A stretch of DNA of 64,000 bases from Fundidesulfovibrio agrisoli (GTDB lineage Bacteria > Desulfobacterota > Desulfovibrionia > Desulfovibrionales > Desulfovibrionaceae). Positions 18,581 to 27,550 of the stretch are shown piece by piece. The stretch's first letter is position 1. Each line of letters begins with the position of its first letter. The translations under genes and the position numbers were made by a program. The notes under the pieces are model-generated. The model did not search any database. It saw only the letters and a program-made list of their open reading frames with translations, and had not been told where the DNA came from. Location: assembly GCF_022808715.1 (NCBI RefSeq), contig NZ_JAKZKX010000001.1, positions 186,001-250,000 on the forward strand, read 5' to 3'.

Positions 18581-19885
18581 TTATTCGTTGCGGCACTCGA
18601 CCGAGCGGGCGTGGGCCTCCAGGCCCTCCAGCCGCGCCAGGCGCGCTATCTTGGCCCCGTGCCTGCGGGTGTAGGCGGCGGGGGCGGCGATGACGCTCGA
18701 CTTCTTGGTGAACGTCTCCACGGACAGCGCCGAGGAGAAACGCGCCGTGCCCAGGGTGGGCAGCACGTGGTTGGGGCCGGCGAAATAGTCGCCCACGGGT
18801 TCGGGGCAGGCGGTGCCCATGAAGATGGCCCCGGCGTGGCGGATGTCGCCCAGCAGGGTCCAGGGGTCGGCCACGGCCAGCTCCAGGTGCTCGGGGGCCA
18901 GCAGGTTCACGGCCTCCACGCCAGCGGCCATGTCCGGCACGACCACCACGGAGCCCCAGTCCGCCAGGGCCTTGCGGGCGATCTCGCCGCGCGGCAGGAT
19001 CTCCAGCTGGCGAACGAGCTCCTTCTTCACGGCCTCGGCCAGGCCGCAGTCGTCCGTGACCAGGATGGAGGCGGCCAGGGGGTCGTGCTCGGCCTGGGAG
19101 AGCATGTCCGCCGCCAGCCAGGAGGCAGGGGCGGTCTTGTCCGCCAGGATGACGATCTCCGAAGGCCCGGCGATCATGTCGATGCCCACCTGGCCCACCA
19201 GCAGCCGCTTGGCCGTGGTGACGTAGATGTTGCCCGGTCCGGCCAGCACGTCCACAGGGGCGATGGTCGGAGTGCCCAGCGCTAGGGCCGCGATGGACCA
19301 GGCGCTGCCGGTGCGGTAGATTTCCGTGATGCCCAGCAGGGCGGCGGCGGCCAGGATGTAGGGGTTGAGCGTGCCGTCCGCGCGCGGGGGGGAGACGGCC
19401 ACGATGCGCTCCACGCCGGCCACCTGGGCGGGTATCGCGTTCATCAAGAGCGAGGAGATCAGCGGGGTCTCGCCGCCCTGGCCCCCGGGCACGTAGAGGC
19501 CCACGGAGTCAACGGGGCGCACCATCTGGCCCAGGATGGTGCCGTCCTCCCGGGTGGTCCACCAGGATTTCTCCTTCTGGGACTCGTGGAAGCTGCGGAT
19601 GTTGCCGATGGCTTCCTCTATGATGGCGCGGTCGTCGGCGGGAATCCGGGCCAGGGCCTCGGCGATGTCCCCGGCGGGGACGGGCAGCATGGCCGCCGTG
19701 AAGGACGGGCAGTCGAAACGTCTGGTATACTCCGCGAGGGCTTCGTCACCCCGGGAGGCGACGTCCTCGAGAATGGCGCGAACCCTGGACTCCACGGCCT
19801 GGTCGGGGTTCTCCCGGGCCTTGAGTTTCTTGAACAGGGGGGCGAAATCCTCGGGACGCTGATATGTGAGCGATGGACAGGGCAT
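18581..19885 (-). CDS. hisD: Histidinol dehydrogenase
   Basis: This 434-residue zinc enzyme oxidises L-histidinol to histidine in two NAD-dependent steps. Recognisable are YVPGGQGGETPLISSLLMN, the GPGNIYVTTAKRLL nucleotide-site loop, AGPSEIVILAD, and the LAPEHLELAV motif that carries the catalytic Glu-His pair. Length is normal. The start MPCPSLTYQRPEDF is the natural N-terminus. It is the first gene of the hisD-purC pair; 19886-20025 must hold divergent promoters for hisD and the MFS gene. No other his gene is nearby. Confidence 0.96.
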   Translation of the reverse strand: MPCPSLTYQRPEDFAPLFKKLKARENPDQAVESRVRAILEDVASRGDEALAEYTRRFDCPSFTAAMLPVPAGDIAEALARIPADDRAIIEEAIGNIRSFHESQKEKSWWTTREDGTILGQMVRPVDSVGLYVPGGQGGETPLISSLLMNAIPAQVAGVERIVAVSPPRADGTLNPYILAAAALLGITEIYRTGSAWSIAALALGTPTIAPVDVLAGPGNIYVTTAKRLLVGQVGIDMIAGPSEIVILADKTAPASWLAADMLSQAEHDPLAASILVTDDCGLAEAVKKELVRQLEILPRGEIARKALADWGSVVVVPDMAAGVEAVNLLAPEHLELAVADPWTLLGDIRHAGAIFMGTACPEPVGDYFAGPNHVLPTLGTARFSSALSVETFTKKSSVIAAPAAYTRRHGAKIARLARLEGLEAHARSVECRNE

Positions 19886-20025
19886 TGGGGCTCCTGATGG
19901 CGTCGTTGGCGCGTAGATAGATGATGGAGGGGGGTTTGTCGAGAGGCGGCGAAGGTGTTAGGGGGCTTCAGCGCGACGGCGGACAACCCCCGCGCCTCCC
20001 TCATCCTGCGACACAAACGGACCCC

Positions 20026-21345
20026 ATGACCCATTCCCCGCAAAACTCCGGCCAATACCCGCCGCTGGTGCGTTCGGCCCTGGCCAAGGCCTCCCGCAGG
20101 CTGCTGCCGGGCCTGTTCATCCTCTATATCATCGCCTATCTGGACCGCATCAACGTCAGCTTCGCCTCCCTGGCCATGAACCAGGACGTCGGGCTGGGCA
20201 GCGAGGCCTACGGCCTGGGCGCGGGCATCTTCTTCCTTGGATATGTGCTCTTCGAGATCCCGAGCAACCTTATCCTGAACAAGGTGGGTGCGCGCCGCTG
20301 GATCGCCCGGATCATGGTCAGCTGGGGCGTCGCAACCGTGGCCCTGGCCTCGGTCTGGGAGCCCAAGGGCTTCATGGCCCTGCGCTTCCTGCTGGGCGCG
20401 GCCGAGGCGGGCTTCTTCCCGGGGATCATCCTCTATCTCACCTACTGGTTCCCCTCGGGCGTGCGGGCCAGGGCCGTGGCCCTGTTCATGACCGCGACCC
20501 CGGTGGCCGGGCTCATCGGAAGCCCCGTGTCCGGCTGGATCATGCAGATGCACGGCATGCTGGGGCTGGCGGGCTGGCGCTGGCTGTTCATCCTGGAAGG
20601 CGTGCCCGCCGTTGTGCTTGGCGTGCTGGTCTGGCTGCTGCTTCCGGATTCCCCGGCGCAGGCGGCCTGGTTGGAGCCGGAGGAGCGCGACGCCCTGGAG
20701 GAACAGCTGAAAGCCGAGCGCGTCGCCGTGGCCGCCAGCCACCTGAGCGGCCTGCGCCAGGGGCTGACCAGCCCGCGCGTGTGGCTGCTGGGCTTCGTGT
20801 ATTTCTGCTCCGTGCTGGCCATGTACGCCCTGGTGATGTGGCTGCCGCAGATCGTGGGGGCCATCACCGGGGGCGACGCCTTCAGCGTGGGCCTGGATGT
20901 CATGGTGGCCTACGGCTTCGCCTGCGTGGGCATGGTGGTCATCGGGGCCAGTTCGGACCGCCTCGGGGAGCGCCGCTGGCACCTGACAGGCTCCTTCTGC
21001 CTGTGCCTGGGGGGCATGCTCGCGCTGACCAAGGCCGCCTCCCTGCCTGCGGTGCTCGCGGGGGCCAGTCTGGCGGCCATGGGCATCTGGGGAATGCTCG
21101 GCCCCTTCTGGGGCCTGGCCACTTCTTATATGACGGGCGCGGCAGCGGCGGCGGGCATCGCGCTCATCAACTCCATGGGCAACCTGGGCGGATTCCTCGG
21201 CCCCTACGTCATGGGCTGGATCAAGGCCAACACGGGCGGCTTCACGGAGGGCTTCCTGATCGTGGCCGGGCTTATGGTGCTGGGCGCGCTGCCGGTGTTG
21301 ATTATGCGCCCCGCCAGGGGCGTTCCTCAAGGAAGGGAGGACTGA
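20026..21345 (+). CDS. MFS transporter, anion:cation symporter family
   Basis: This 439-residue carrier has about 12 membrane helices. YIIAYLDRINVSFASLAM in the first helix and the following loop is typical of the ACS family (hexuronate, galactonate, phthalate or tartrate permeases). The later DSPAQAAWLEPEERDAL loop between the halves also fits ACS members. It would import an organic anion with protons. I chose the ATG at 20026, since the extension to 19921 is non-homologous. A methyltransferase gene follows one base later, so the two are co-transcribed. The substrate cannot be inferred. Confidence 0.85.
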   Translation: MTHSPQNSGQYPPLVRSALAKASRRLLPGLFILYIIAYLDRINVSFASLAMNQDVGLGSEAYGLGAGIFFLGYVLFEIPSNLILNKVGARRWIARIMVSWGVATVALASVWEPKGFMALRFLLGAAEAGFFPGIILYLTYWFPSGVRARAVALFMTATPVAGLIGSPVSGWIMQMHGMLGLAGWRWLFILEGVPAVVLGVLVWLLLPDSPAQAAWLEPEERDALEEQLKAERVAVAASHLSGLRQGLTSPRVWLLGFVYFCSVLAMYALVMWLPQIVGAITGGDAFSVGLDVMVAYGFACVGMVVIGASSDRLGERRWHLTGSFCLCLGGMLALTKAASLPAVLAGASLAAMGIWGMLGPFWGLATSYMTGAAAAAGIALINSMGNLGGFLGPYVMGWIKANTGGFTEGFLIVAGLMVLGALPVLIMRPARGVPQGRED

Positions 21346-21346
21346 G

Positions 21347-21994
21347 ATGGGCTGGCGCGACGTGCCGAAAGTACCCACCAGCCTCACGCTGCATCCGGCC
21401 GTGCTGGAGCGCGTCCGGCCCGGCATGCGCGTGCTGGACGTGGGCTGCGGCGAGGCCGGGGCCGGGGAGGAGGTGCGCGCCGCCGGGGCGGACTATTTCG
21501 GGCTGGACCTCAACCTGCCCAGCCTGAAGCGCGCCGTCCTGCGCTTCAGCGTGGTTCAGGGCGACTGCCTGGCGTTGCCCTTCGGCGACGGGATATTCGA
21601 CGTGGTCATCCTGCGCGCGGTGCTCACCGTGCTGCCCGAGGACGGCAGGCGTCTGGCCTGCATGGCCGAGGCGCTGGGTGTGAGCCGGAGCGGGGGTGTT
21701 GTGGCTGTGCAGGATTTCATGATGACCCCGGAACAGCCGCTCTATCAGGAGCGCTACCAGCGGGGCGCGGACTTGGGGCTGCCGCAGGGGGCGTTCCCCG
21801 TGGAGGAGGGCGGCAGTCTGCTCTACACGGCCCGGCACGCCACCGAGCCGGAACTGCGGGAGCTGGTGCGCCGGGCTGGCGGGGAAGTGATCTCGCTCGC
21901 CGTGCACCCCTCGCCCACCAGGAGCGGCAAGATCATAAACGGCGTGACTCTACTGGCTCACCCGAAGCAGGATCTTTCGCGCCCCCGGGCGTGA
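21347..21994 (+). CDS. Class I SAM-dependent methyltransferase
   Basis: This 215-residue protein has a Rossmann-type SAM site: motif I VLDVGCGEAGAGEEV near residues 28-42, the acidic position in YFGLDLN, GDCLALPFGDGIFDVV as motif II/III, and LRAVLTVLPEDGR. This layout is that of Methyltransf_11 enzymes acting on small molecules or lipids; the substrate is unknown. It follows the MFS gene with one base between and a GGAAGGGAGG site. Its last 45 bases overlap the 3' end of the convergent dehydrogenase gene. Confidence 0.8.
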   Translation: MGWRDVPKVPTSLTLHPAVLERVRPGMRVLDVGCGEAGAGEEVRAAGADYFGLDLNLPSLKRAVLRFSVVQGDCLALPFGDGIFDVVILRAVLTVLPEDGRRLACMAEALGVSRSGGVVAVQDFMMTPEQPLYQERYQRGADLGLPQGAFPVEEGGSLLYTARHATEPELRELVRRAGGEVISLAVHPSPTRSGKIINGVTLLAHPKQDLSRPRA

Positions 21995-22888
21995 GGCCCG
22001 CTCGAAGGCCTCCCACACTCTCTCCAGAGGATAGACGGCCTCGATGAGGCCCGTGGGGTCCACCAGGCCGCGCTGCATGTGGTCGATGGCCAGGGCCGGG
22101 CTGCCGCAGCGCGAGCCCACCAGGGTGATCTCGTTCACCACGATGCGGGTCAGGTCGATGGGAGCGGGGGCCTCCAGTGTGGACTTGAGCACCACCGTGC
22201 CCTCGGGGCGCACCAGGTTAAGCGCCGCCTCCACCCCGTGGGGCCTGCCGGTGGCCTCAACCACGATGTCGAAGGGGCCTCGCGCGCTGCCTTGCAGGGC
22301 GGTGCGCACCCCGTATCGGTGCGCGATGGCCAGCTTGTCCGTGTGCCTGCCCACAAGCACCAGCTCCGGGCAGAGGTGGCGCAGGCTCATGGCCGTCAGC
22401 AGCCCCAGCTTCCCGTCCCCCAGCACGCAGACTTTGTGCGCCGCCGTGATGTGCACCTGCTGCCCCACCTCGATGGCGGCGGCCAGGGGTTCCGCGAACA
22501 CGGCCCGCTCGTCGGAGAGTTCCCCCGGCACCAGCACGCAGTTGGCCACGGGCACGGTCAGGTGCTCGGCGAAGGCCCCGTCCTTGCCGTGGATGCCAAG
22601 CGTCATCCGCTCCGGGGTGTGGCGGTGGTCGCCCGGGCCTGGGGCGATGTTGATGTCCGCCACCACGCGCTTGCCCACCATCTCGGGATGGCCAGGAGCC
22701 GCCTCCACCACGCCCACGAACTCGTGCCCGAGGATGCCAGAAAAGCTCATGTATCCTTTGAGGATTTCCAGGTCCGTGTTGCAGATGCCCGCCAGCAGCA
22801 CGCGCACCAGCGCTTCGCCCGGGGCCGGTGCGGGGCGTTTGCGGCGGGCGAGGGCGACTTCGGAATCGTTGGCAATGGCGCAGAGCAT
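21950..22888 (-). CDS. Medium-chain alcohol dehydrogenase-like protein without structural-zinc cysteines
   Basis: The protein has 312 residues from the ATG at 22888. Catalytic-zinc ligands typical of the MDR family are present: Cys36 in AGICNTDLE, His55-Glu56 in LGHEFVG and Glu in AEPLAAAIEV. The NAD domain has VCVLGDGKLGLL. The lobe that normally holds four cysteines for the structural zinc reads INIAPGPGDHRHTPERM (about 80-95), with none of them. It is therefore a compact variant, shorter than the usual 340-350 residues; substrate unknown. It converges with the methyltransferase gene and overlaps it by 45 bases. Confidence 0.78.
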   Translation of the reverse strand: MLCAIANDSEVALARRKRPAPAPGEALVRVLLAGICNTDLEILKGYMSFSGILGHEFVGVVEAAPGHPEMVGKRVVADINIAPGPGDHRHTPERMTLGIHGKDGAFAEHLTVPVANCVLVPGELSDERAVFAEPLAAAIEVGQQVHITAAHKVCVLGDGKLGLLTAMSLRHLCPELVLVGRHTDKLAIAHRYGVRTALQGSARGPFDIVVEATGRPHGVEAALNLVRPEGTVVLKSTLEAPAPIDLTRIVVNEITLVGSRCGSPALAIDHMQRGLVDPTGLIEAVYPLERVWEAFERASRPGARKILLRVSQ

Positions 22889-23085
22889 GGGGGCCTCGCG
22901 TGGTTGAAGGGAAGATGAACTCCCGATTGGATATCCCAGGGCGTTTCCCTTGTCATCCGGGCGGGCGGCGGCGTTGACCCGGCGGGAGATTCCAGGCATC
23001 CGGTGTGGATGCCATTTACCGCATCCATACCTTCAACTGAGCTGTCCGCCATCCATTCCATCCTTTCCGGCCTGGAGGGGCGCGC

Positions 23086-24681
23086 ATGAGCGACACCATC
23101 CTGCGCCACACTGCCCCCGGACCGGGCAGGCTCGACCAGTGCTGGGCCGAACTACTGGCAGAACAAAGCGTCACCCGCGCCAAGATCCAGAAGTGGATCG
23201 CCGCGGGCCTGGCCACGGTGGACGGCGTTGTGGAGGCCAAGGCCTCCCGCAAGCTGCGCGGCGGCGAGTCCCTGGAGCTGGCCGCCCCCGCCCTGGAGGA
23301 CACCCCGGCGGCGGAGAGCAGCGAGATATCCCTCGTCTACCGCGACGAGCAGCTCATCGTGCTGAACAAGCCCGCAGGGCTCACCGTGCACCCGGCCCCC
23401 AGCTGTCCCGAGGGCACGCTGGTCAACCGCCTGCTGCACCACTTCCCGGAGCTGGCTTCCATCGAGGGGCAGCGCCCGGGCATCGTGCACCGCATCGACA
23501 AGGACACCTCCGGCCTGCTGGCTGTGGCCCTCACGGAGCCGGTGCGCCTCAAACTCTCTGAGTCCTTCGCCAACCGCGAGGTCAGGAAGACCTACCTGGC
23601 GCTGCTCTGCGGCGTCCCGGCCAAGGAGCAGGCCGAGATCGACGCGCCCATCTGGCGCGACCCCTCGCACAAGTCGCGCATGGGCGTGGTCAAGGGCGGG
23701 CGCGAGGCCCACAGCGCCTACCGCCGCGTCTGGGCCGACCCCAAGGGCCGCGCCAGCCTGGCGGAGGTCTCCATCAGCACGGGGCGCACCCACCAGATAA
23801 GGGTGCACATGTCCCACATCGGGCATCCCCTGTTGGGCGACGCCCTCTACGGCGCCTCCCCGAGCAAGCAGGCGGCCCGGGCCGACAGGCTGCTGGGCAA
23901 GCTGGCCGCCCGCCAGATGCTCCACGCCTGGAAGCTGGCCTTCGACCACCCGGTGACGGAGCAGCGGCTGGACTTCACCTGCCCCACGCCCAAGGATTTC
24001 TGGCGCATCCCCCTGTACCTCGCGCGCTCGCTGCAACGCGTGGCCATCGTGGGTCTGCCCGGCGGGGGCAAGAGCGCCGCACTGGAAGCATTGGCCCGGC
24101 GCGGCCTGCCCGTCTGGAGCGCGGACCGCTGCGTGGCCGAGCTCTACCAGCCCGGCGCGGACGGCTGGCACCTGCTGCGCGCCCGCTACGGCGAGCGATT
24201 CGTGCCGGACGCGGACGAACCCGTGGACAAGAAGGCCCTGATGGCGGCCATGCGCGCCTCCGACGGGCTCAGGCGCGAGGTGATGGACTCCCTCTATCCC
24301 ATGATCCGCCACCGCCTGGCGGATTTCTGGGCCGAGAACGCCCGCGCCCGCGCCGCCTTCGCCGAAATTCCCGTGCTGCTGGAATCCGGCTGGCTTGCCC
24401 AGGGGGAAGCGGACCTTGCCGTGGGCGTGGACACCCCCGACGAACTGCGCCATCAGCGGCTGGCTGGCCGTGGCTGGAACGAGGAGGACATCGCCCTGGT
24501 GGATTCCTGGCAATGGCCGCGCGAGCGCAAGATGGCGGCGTGCGCGCACGTGCTGGACAATTCCGGCTCCCTGGCGGAGCTGGAGGCGGGCGTTGACGCC
24601 CTGCTTGTCGGCCTGAAAGCGCAACGGCGGGAGAAAGTCCGCTCCCTGCTGGCCTGGATGCGCTCCAACAACTACGCGTAG
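23086..24681 (+). CDS. coaE: RluA-type pseudouridine synthase fused to dephospho-CoA kinase
   Basis: A 531-residue two-domain protein. Residues 1-310 form an RluA-family pseudouridine synthase with an N-terminal S4-like region, catalytic Asp138 in VHRIDKDTSGLL and the GRTHQIRVHMSHIGHPLLGD motif. Residues about 318-515 form dephospho-CoA kinase with a shortened P-loop (GLPGGGKS, 323-330), YPMIRHRL, IPVLLESGW and VLDNSGS. It would thus modify rRNA or tRNA uridine and also phosphorylate dephospho-CoA, the last step of CoA synthesis. The usual CoaE P-loop is longer (GGIGSGKS). No separate coaE occurs in the window. The start is supported by GGAGGGG. Confidence 0.88.
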   Translation: MSDTILRHTAPGPGRLDQCWAELLAEQSVTRAKIQKWIAAGLATVDGVVEAKASRKLRGGESLELAAPALEDTPAAESSEISLVYRDEQLIVLNKPAGLTVHPAPSCPEGTLVNRLLHHFPELASIEGQRPGIVHRIDKDTSGLLAVALTEPVRLKLSESFANREVRKTYLALLCGVPAKEQAEIDAPIWRDPSHKSRMGVVKGGREAHSAYRRVWADPKGRASLAEVSISTGRTHQIRVHMSHIGHPLLGDALYGASPSKQAARADRLLGKLAARQMLHAWKLAFDHPVTEQRLDFTCPTPKDFWRIPLYLARSLQRVAIVGLPGGGKSAALEALARRGLPVWSADRCVAELYQPGADGWHLLRARYGERFVPDADEPVDKKALMAAMRASDGLRREVMDSLYPMIRHRLADFWAENARARAAFAEIPVLLESGWLAQGEADLAVGVDTPDELRHQRLAGRGWNEEDIALVDSWQWPRERKMAACAHVLDNSGSLAELEAGVDALLVGLKAQRREKVRSLLAWMRSNNYA

Positions 24682-24687
24682 GCCCCC

Positions 24688-25410
24688 ATGATCCCCATCA
24701 AGGACAATGTCCCCAACATCCGCAAGCCCGTGGTGGTGGGGATCATCTTCGCCCTGAACCTCTTGGTGTTCCTGTTCGAGCTGAGCCTGCCCAACAAAGG
24801 GCTGCTCCTGCTGCTGCAGCTCTACGGCGCGGTCCCGGCCCGGCTCACGGACCCGGCCTGGGCCGAGGCCGCCGGGTTTCCCTCCCAGGGCTTCGACTCC
24901 GCTGTGACCTACATGTTTCTGCACGGGGGCTGGCTGCACTTCCTGCTGAACATGTGGGTGCTCTGGGTGTTCGCGGACAACGTGGAGGACGCCCTGGGCC
25001 ACTGGCGCTTCGCCGCGTTCTACCTGCTCTCGGGCGTGGCGGCCTTGGCCATGCACCTGCTGTTCAACCCCGGCTCCACCACGCCCGTGGTGGGCGCCTC
25101 GGGGGCCATCGCCGGGGTCATGGGCGGCTATTTCCGGCTGTTCCCCCATGCGCGCGTGGTGACGCTCATCCCCATCGTGTTCATCCCCTGGATCGTGGAA
25201 CTGCCCGCCGTGGCCTTCCTGGGCATCTGGTTCGTCATTCAGCTCGCCTCGGGCCTTTTCGCCTCCGCGCCGGTGAACGACGGCCAGTCCGTGGCCTGGT
25301 GGGCGCACGCCGGGGGCTTCCTGTTCGGGCTGCTGGTGGTTCGCCTGCTGGGTCCCCTGGACTGCCGCTATTGCTACCTGCCCGAGGAAAAAGCCTACGA
25401 CCGCCGCTGA
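24688..25410 (+). CDS. Rhomboid family intramembrane serine protease
   Basis: This 240-residue membrane protein has about six helices. The catalytic serine is Ser138 in VVGASGAIAGVMGG and the histidine lies in WWAHAGGFLFG near residue 207. HGGWLHFLLNMWVLWVFADNVE matches the family's conserved second helix and loop. It would cut substrates inside the inner membrane. The extended loop after helix 1 and the C-terminal CRYC pair are typical of the bacterial branch common in delta-proteobacteria. It follows the coaE fusion by six bases and probably shares its transcript. Confidence 0.9.
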   Translation: MIPIKDNVPNIRKPVVVGIIFALNLLVFLFELSLPNKGLLLLLQLYGAVPARLTDPAWAEAAGFPSQGFDSAVTYMFLHGGWLHFLLNMWVLWVFADNVEDALGHWRFAAFYLLSGVAALAMHLLFNPGSTTPVVGASGAIAGVMGGYFRLFPHARVVTLIPIVFIPWIVELPAVAFLGIWFVIQLASGLFASAPVNDGQSVAWWAHAGGFLFGLLVVRLLGPLDCRYCYLPEEKAYDRR

Positions 25411-25497
25411 ACCAGCCTTGCTGGACAGCGGCCACCATCTGAACTAATCTATCCTTTTGCGGTTTCAACGGCATCACTTGTCCAAAGGCGAGGCATC

Positions 25498-26256
25498 ATG
25501 CTCAGCATAGAAAATTTGCATGTGACGATCGGCGAGAGGGAGGTGCTCAAGGGCATCAACCTCGAAATCAAGGAAAACGAAACCTTCATCCTGTTCGGGC
25601 CCAACGGCTCCGGAAAGACCACCCTGCTCATGACCCTCATGGGTTTCGGCAACTATACCATCACCGATGGCCGCATCATGTTCCGCGGCCACGACATCAC
25701 CCACGCCACCATCTACGAGCGCGCCCGCCTGGGCATCGGCATGTCCTTCCAGCGCCCGCCCACCATCCACGGGCTCAAGCTGCGCCAGATGGTGCAGATG
25801 GCCGCCCAGGGCCGCGAGATCGACGTTGACGCCCTGGCCAAACGCGTGAACATGACCGACTTCCTGGAGCGCGACGTGAACGCGGGCTTCTCCGGCGGCG
25901 AGATCAAACGCTCGGAGCTCTTGCAGCTCATGGCCCAGCAGCCGCACATGGTGCTCTTCGACGAGCCCGAATCCGGCGTGGACCTGGAGAACATGAAGCT
26001 CATCGGCAACACCGTGCGCGAGCTGCTCGGCGGCGAGTGCGGCATGACCATCGAGCGCAGCCTGCGCATGGCCAAATGCTCGCGCAACGTGGCCGGACTC
26101 ATCATCACCCACACGGGCTACATCCTGGAGTACATCAACGCCGACCGTGGCCAGGTGATGTACGAGGGCAAGCTCTGCTGCGAATCCAACCCCCGCGACA
26201 TCCTGGATCACATCAGCCGCTTCGGCTACCAGGAATGCCTGCGCTGCCTGGCTTAA
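25498..26256 (+). CDS. sufC: SufC-like Fe-S assembly ATPase
   Basis: This 252-residue ABC ATPase has Walker A GPNGSGKT (34-41), signature FSGGEIKRSELLQ and Walker B HMVLFDEPESGVD. ABC ATPases with this signature and a SufB partner belong to the SUF machinery and drive assembly of Fe-S clusters on the SufB scaffold. Only sufB follows; there is no sufD, sufS, sufU or sufE. This is the two-gene SufBC arrangement of anaerobes, called SmsCB or minimal SUF. The gene starts a two-gene operon with a purine-rich site before the ATG. Confidence 0.88.
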   Translation: MLSIENLHVTIGEREVLKGINLEIKENETFILFGPNGSGKTTLLMTLMGFGNYTITDGRIMFRGHDITHATIYERARLGIGMSFQRPPTIHGLKLRQMVQMAAQGREIDVDALAKRVNMTDFLERDVNAGFSGGEIKRSELLQLMAQQPHMVLFDEPESGVDLENMKLIGNTVRELLGGECGMTIERSLRMAKCSRNVAGLIITHTGYILEYINADRGQVMYEGKLCCESNPRDILDHISRFGYQECLRCLA

Positions 26257-26269
26257 CGGAGTTGCCCAC

Positions 26270-27427
26270 ATGAAGCCCATCGACCTGAAAGCATTCGACT
26301 TCACGGCCCCCGCGCCCCTGGAAATAGCCGACCTGACCACCCTGGACGAGGCCGACAAGAACCAGCTGCTCATGGCTGGCGTGGACGTCTCCGCCGAGGC
26401 GGTCAGCGGCACGTACATGCACATGAACCACGGCGCGGTGCACTGCAAGTCCCGCCAGAAGGGTGTCGAGATTCTCGACATCAAGACGGCCATGGACAAG
26501 TACGACGGTCTCAAGGAATACTACTGGAAGCTCATCGACCCCGACAAGGACGAGTTCACCAGGGCCGCAGCCGACAACCTGCACGGCGGCTACTTCATCC
26601 GCACGGAGAAGGGCGCCAAGGTCACAGAGCCGGTGCAGTCCTGCCTGTTCATCAAGGGCGACAACATCGGCCAGAGCGTGCACAACATCATCGTGGTCGA
26701 GGAAGACTCCGAGCTGCACATCATCACCGGCTGCTCCGCCGCGCACGAGTCCAAGGGCTCCGCGCACATGGGCATCTCGGAGTTCTACGTCAAGAAGAAC
26801 GCCAAGCTGACCTTCACCATGATCCACAACTGGGCGGAGAACACCGTGGTGCGCCCCCGCTCGGCCGGCGTGGTGGAGGAGGGCGGCGTGCTGCTCAACA
26901 ACTACGTGCTGCTCAAGCCCGTGAGCGACCTGCAGATGTACCCCACCATCACCCTGGCGGGCAAAGGCGCTGTAGCGCGCTTCAACTCCGTGATGGTGGC
27001 CCCCGAGGGCTCCCACGTGGATACGGGCAACCGCATCATCCTGGCCGCCCCGGAGACCCGCGGCGAGACCATCGCCCGCACCATCACCACCGGCGGCACC
27101 ATCATCGCGCGCGGCCACATCGCGGGCAACGCGGTGCCCGCGCGCGGCCACCTGGAGTGCAAGGGCCTGATCCTGGGCGGCGGCGTGATCCACGCCATCC
27201 CCGAGCTCGAGGCCACCGTGGACGGCGTGGAGCTCTCCCACGAGGCCGCCGTGGGCAAGATCGCCCAGGAGGAGATCGAATACCTCATGGCGCGCGGCCT
27301 GGACCAGGAAGAGGCCACCTCCACCATCGTGCGCGGCTTCCTCAACGTGGACATCATGGGCCTGCCCGCCAAGCTGCAGAAGGTCATCGACGACACCATC
27401 AAGGAGTGCGAGAAGGACATGTTCTAG
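26270..27427 (+). CDS. sufB: SufB/SufD family scaffold protein
   Basis: This 385-residue protein has the beta-helix core of the SufBD family and the well-conserved C-terminal helical part ELSHEAAVGKIAQEE, YLMARGLDQEEATSTIV and FLNVDI. A cysteine in ARGHLECKGLIL occupies the region where SufB carries its cluster-handling cysteine. It is shorter than E. coli SufB (about 495 residues) and lacks the long N-terminal extension, as expected for the compact form paired with SufC alone. It follows sufC by 13 bases and ends before a strong terminator. Confidence 0.88.
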   Translation: MKPIDLKAFDFTAPAPLEIADLTTLDEADKNQLLMAGVDVSAEAVSGTYMHMNHGAVHCKSRQKGVEILDIKTAMDKYDGLKEYYWKLIDPDKDEFTRAAADNLHGGYFIRTEKGAKVTEPVQSCLFIKGDNIGQSVHNIIVVEEDSELHIITGCSAAHESKGSAHMGISEFYVKKNAKLTFTMIHNWAENTVVRPRSAGVVEEGGVLLNNYVLLKPVSDLQMYPTITLAGKGAVARFNSVMVAPEGSHVDTGNRIILAAPETRGETIARTITTGGTIIARGHIAGNAVPARGHLECKGLILGGGVIHAIPELEATVDGVELSHEAAVGKIAQEEIEYLMARGLDQEEATSTIVRGFLNVDIMGLPAKLQKVIDDTIKECEKDMF

Positions 27428-27453
27428 GTCCGCGCGCATCTCTTCGGTTGCTC

Positions 27454-27489
27454 AAGGCCGGGTCAGCTGCAAGGCTGGCCCGGCCTTTT
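27454..27489 (+). terminator. Terminator of the sufCB operon
   Basis: A 14-bp stem (27454-27467 with 27474-27487, one G-T pair) with a six-base loop ends in TTTT, 27 bases after the sufB stop. Confidence 0.88.
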
Positions 27490-27550
27490 CATTGTGAGGA
27501 TTGGCAAGACGGTCTTGTCATCCGCGCGGGGCGATGGTAGCAGCCCGGGC

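Noticed and set aside
19921-20025. Extended N-terminus for the MFS transporter
   Set aside because: The translated extension is unrelated to the family and precedes the natural start at 20026.
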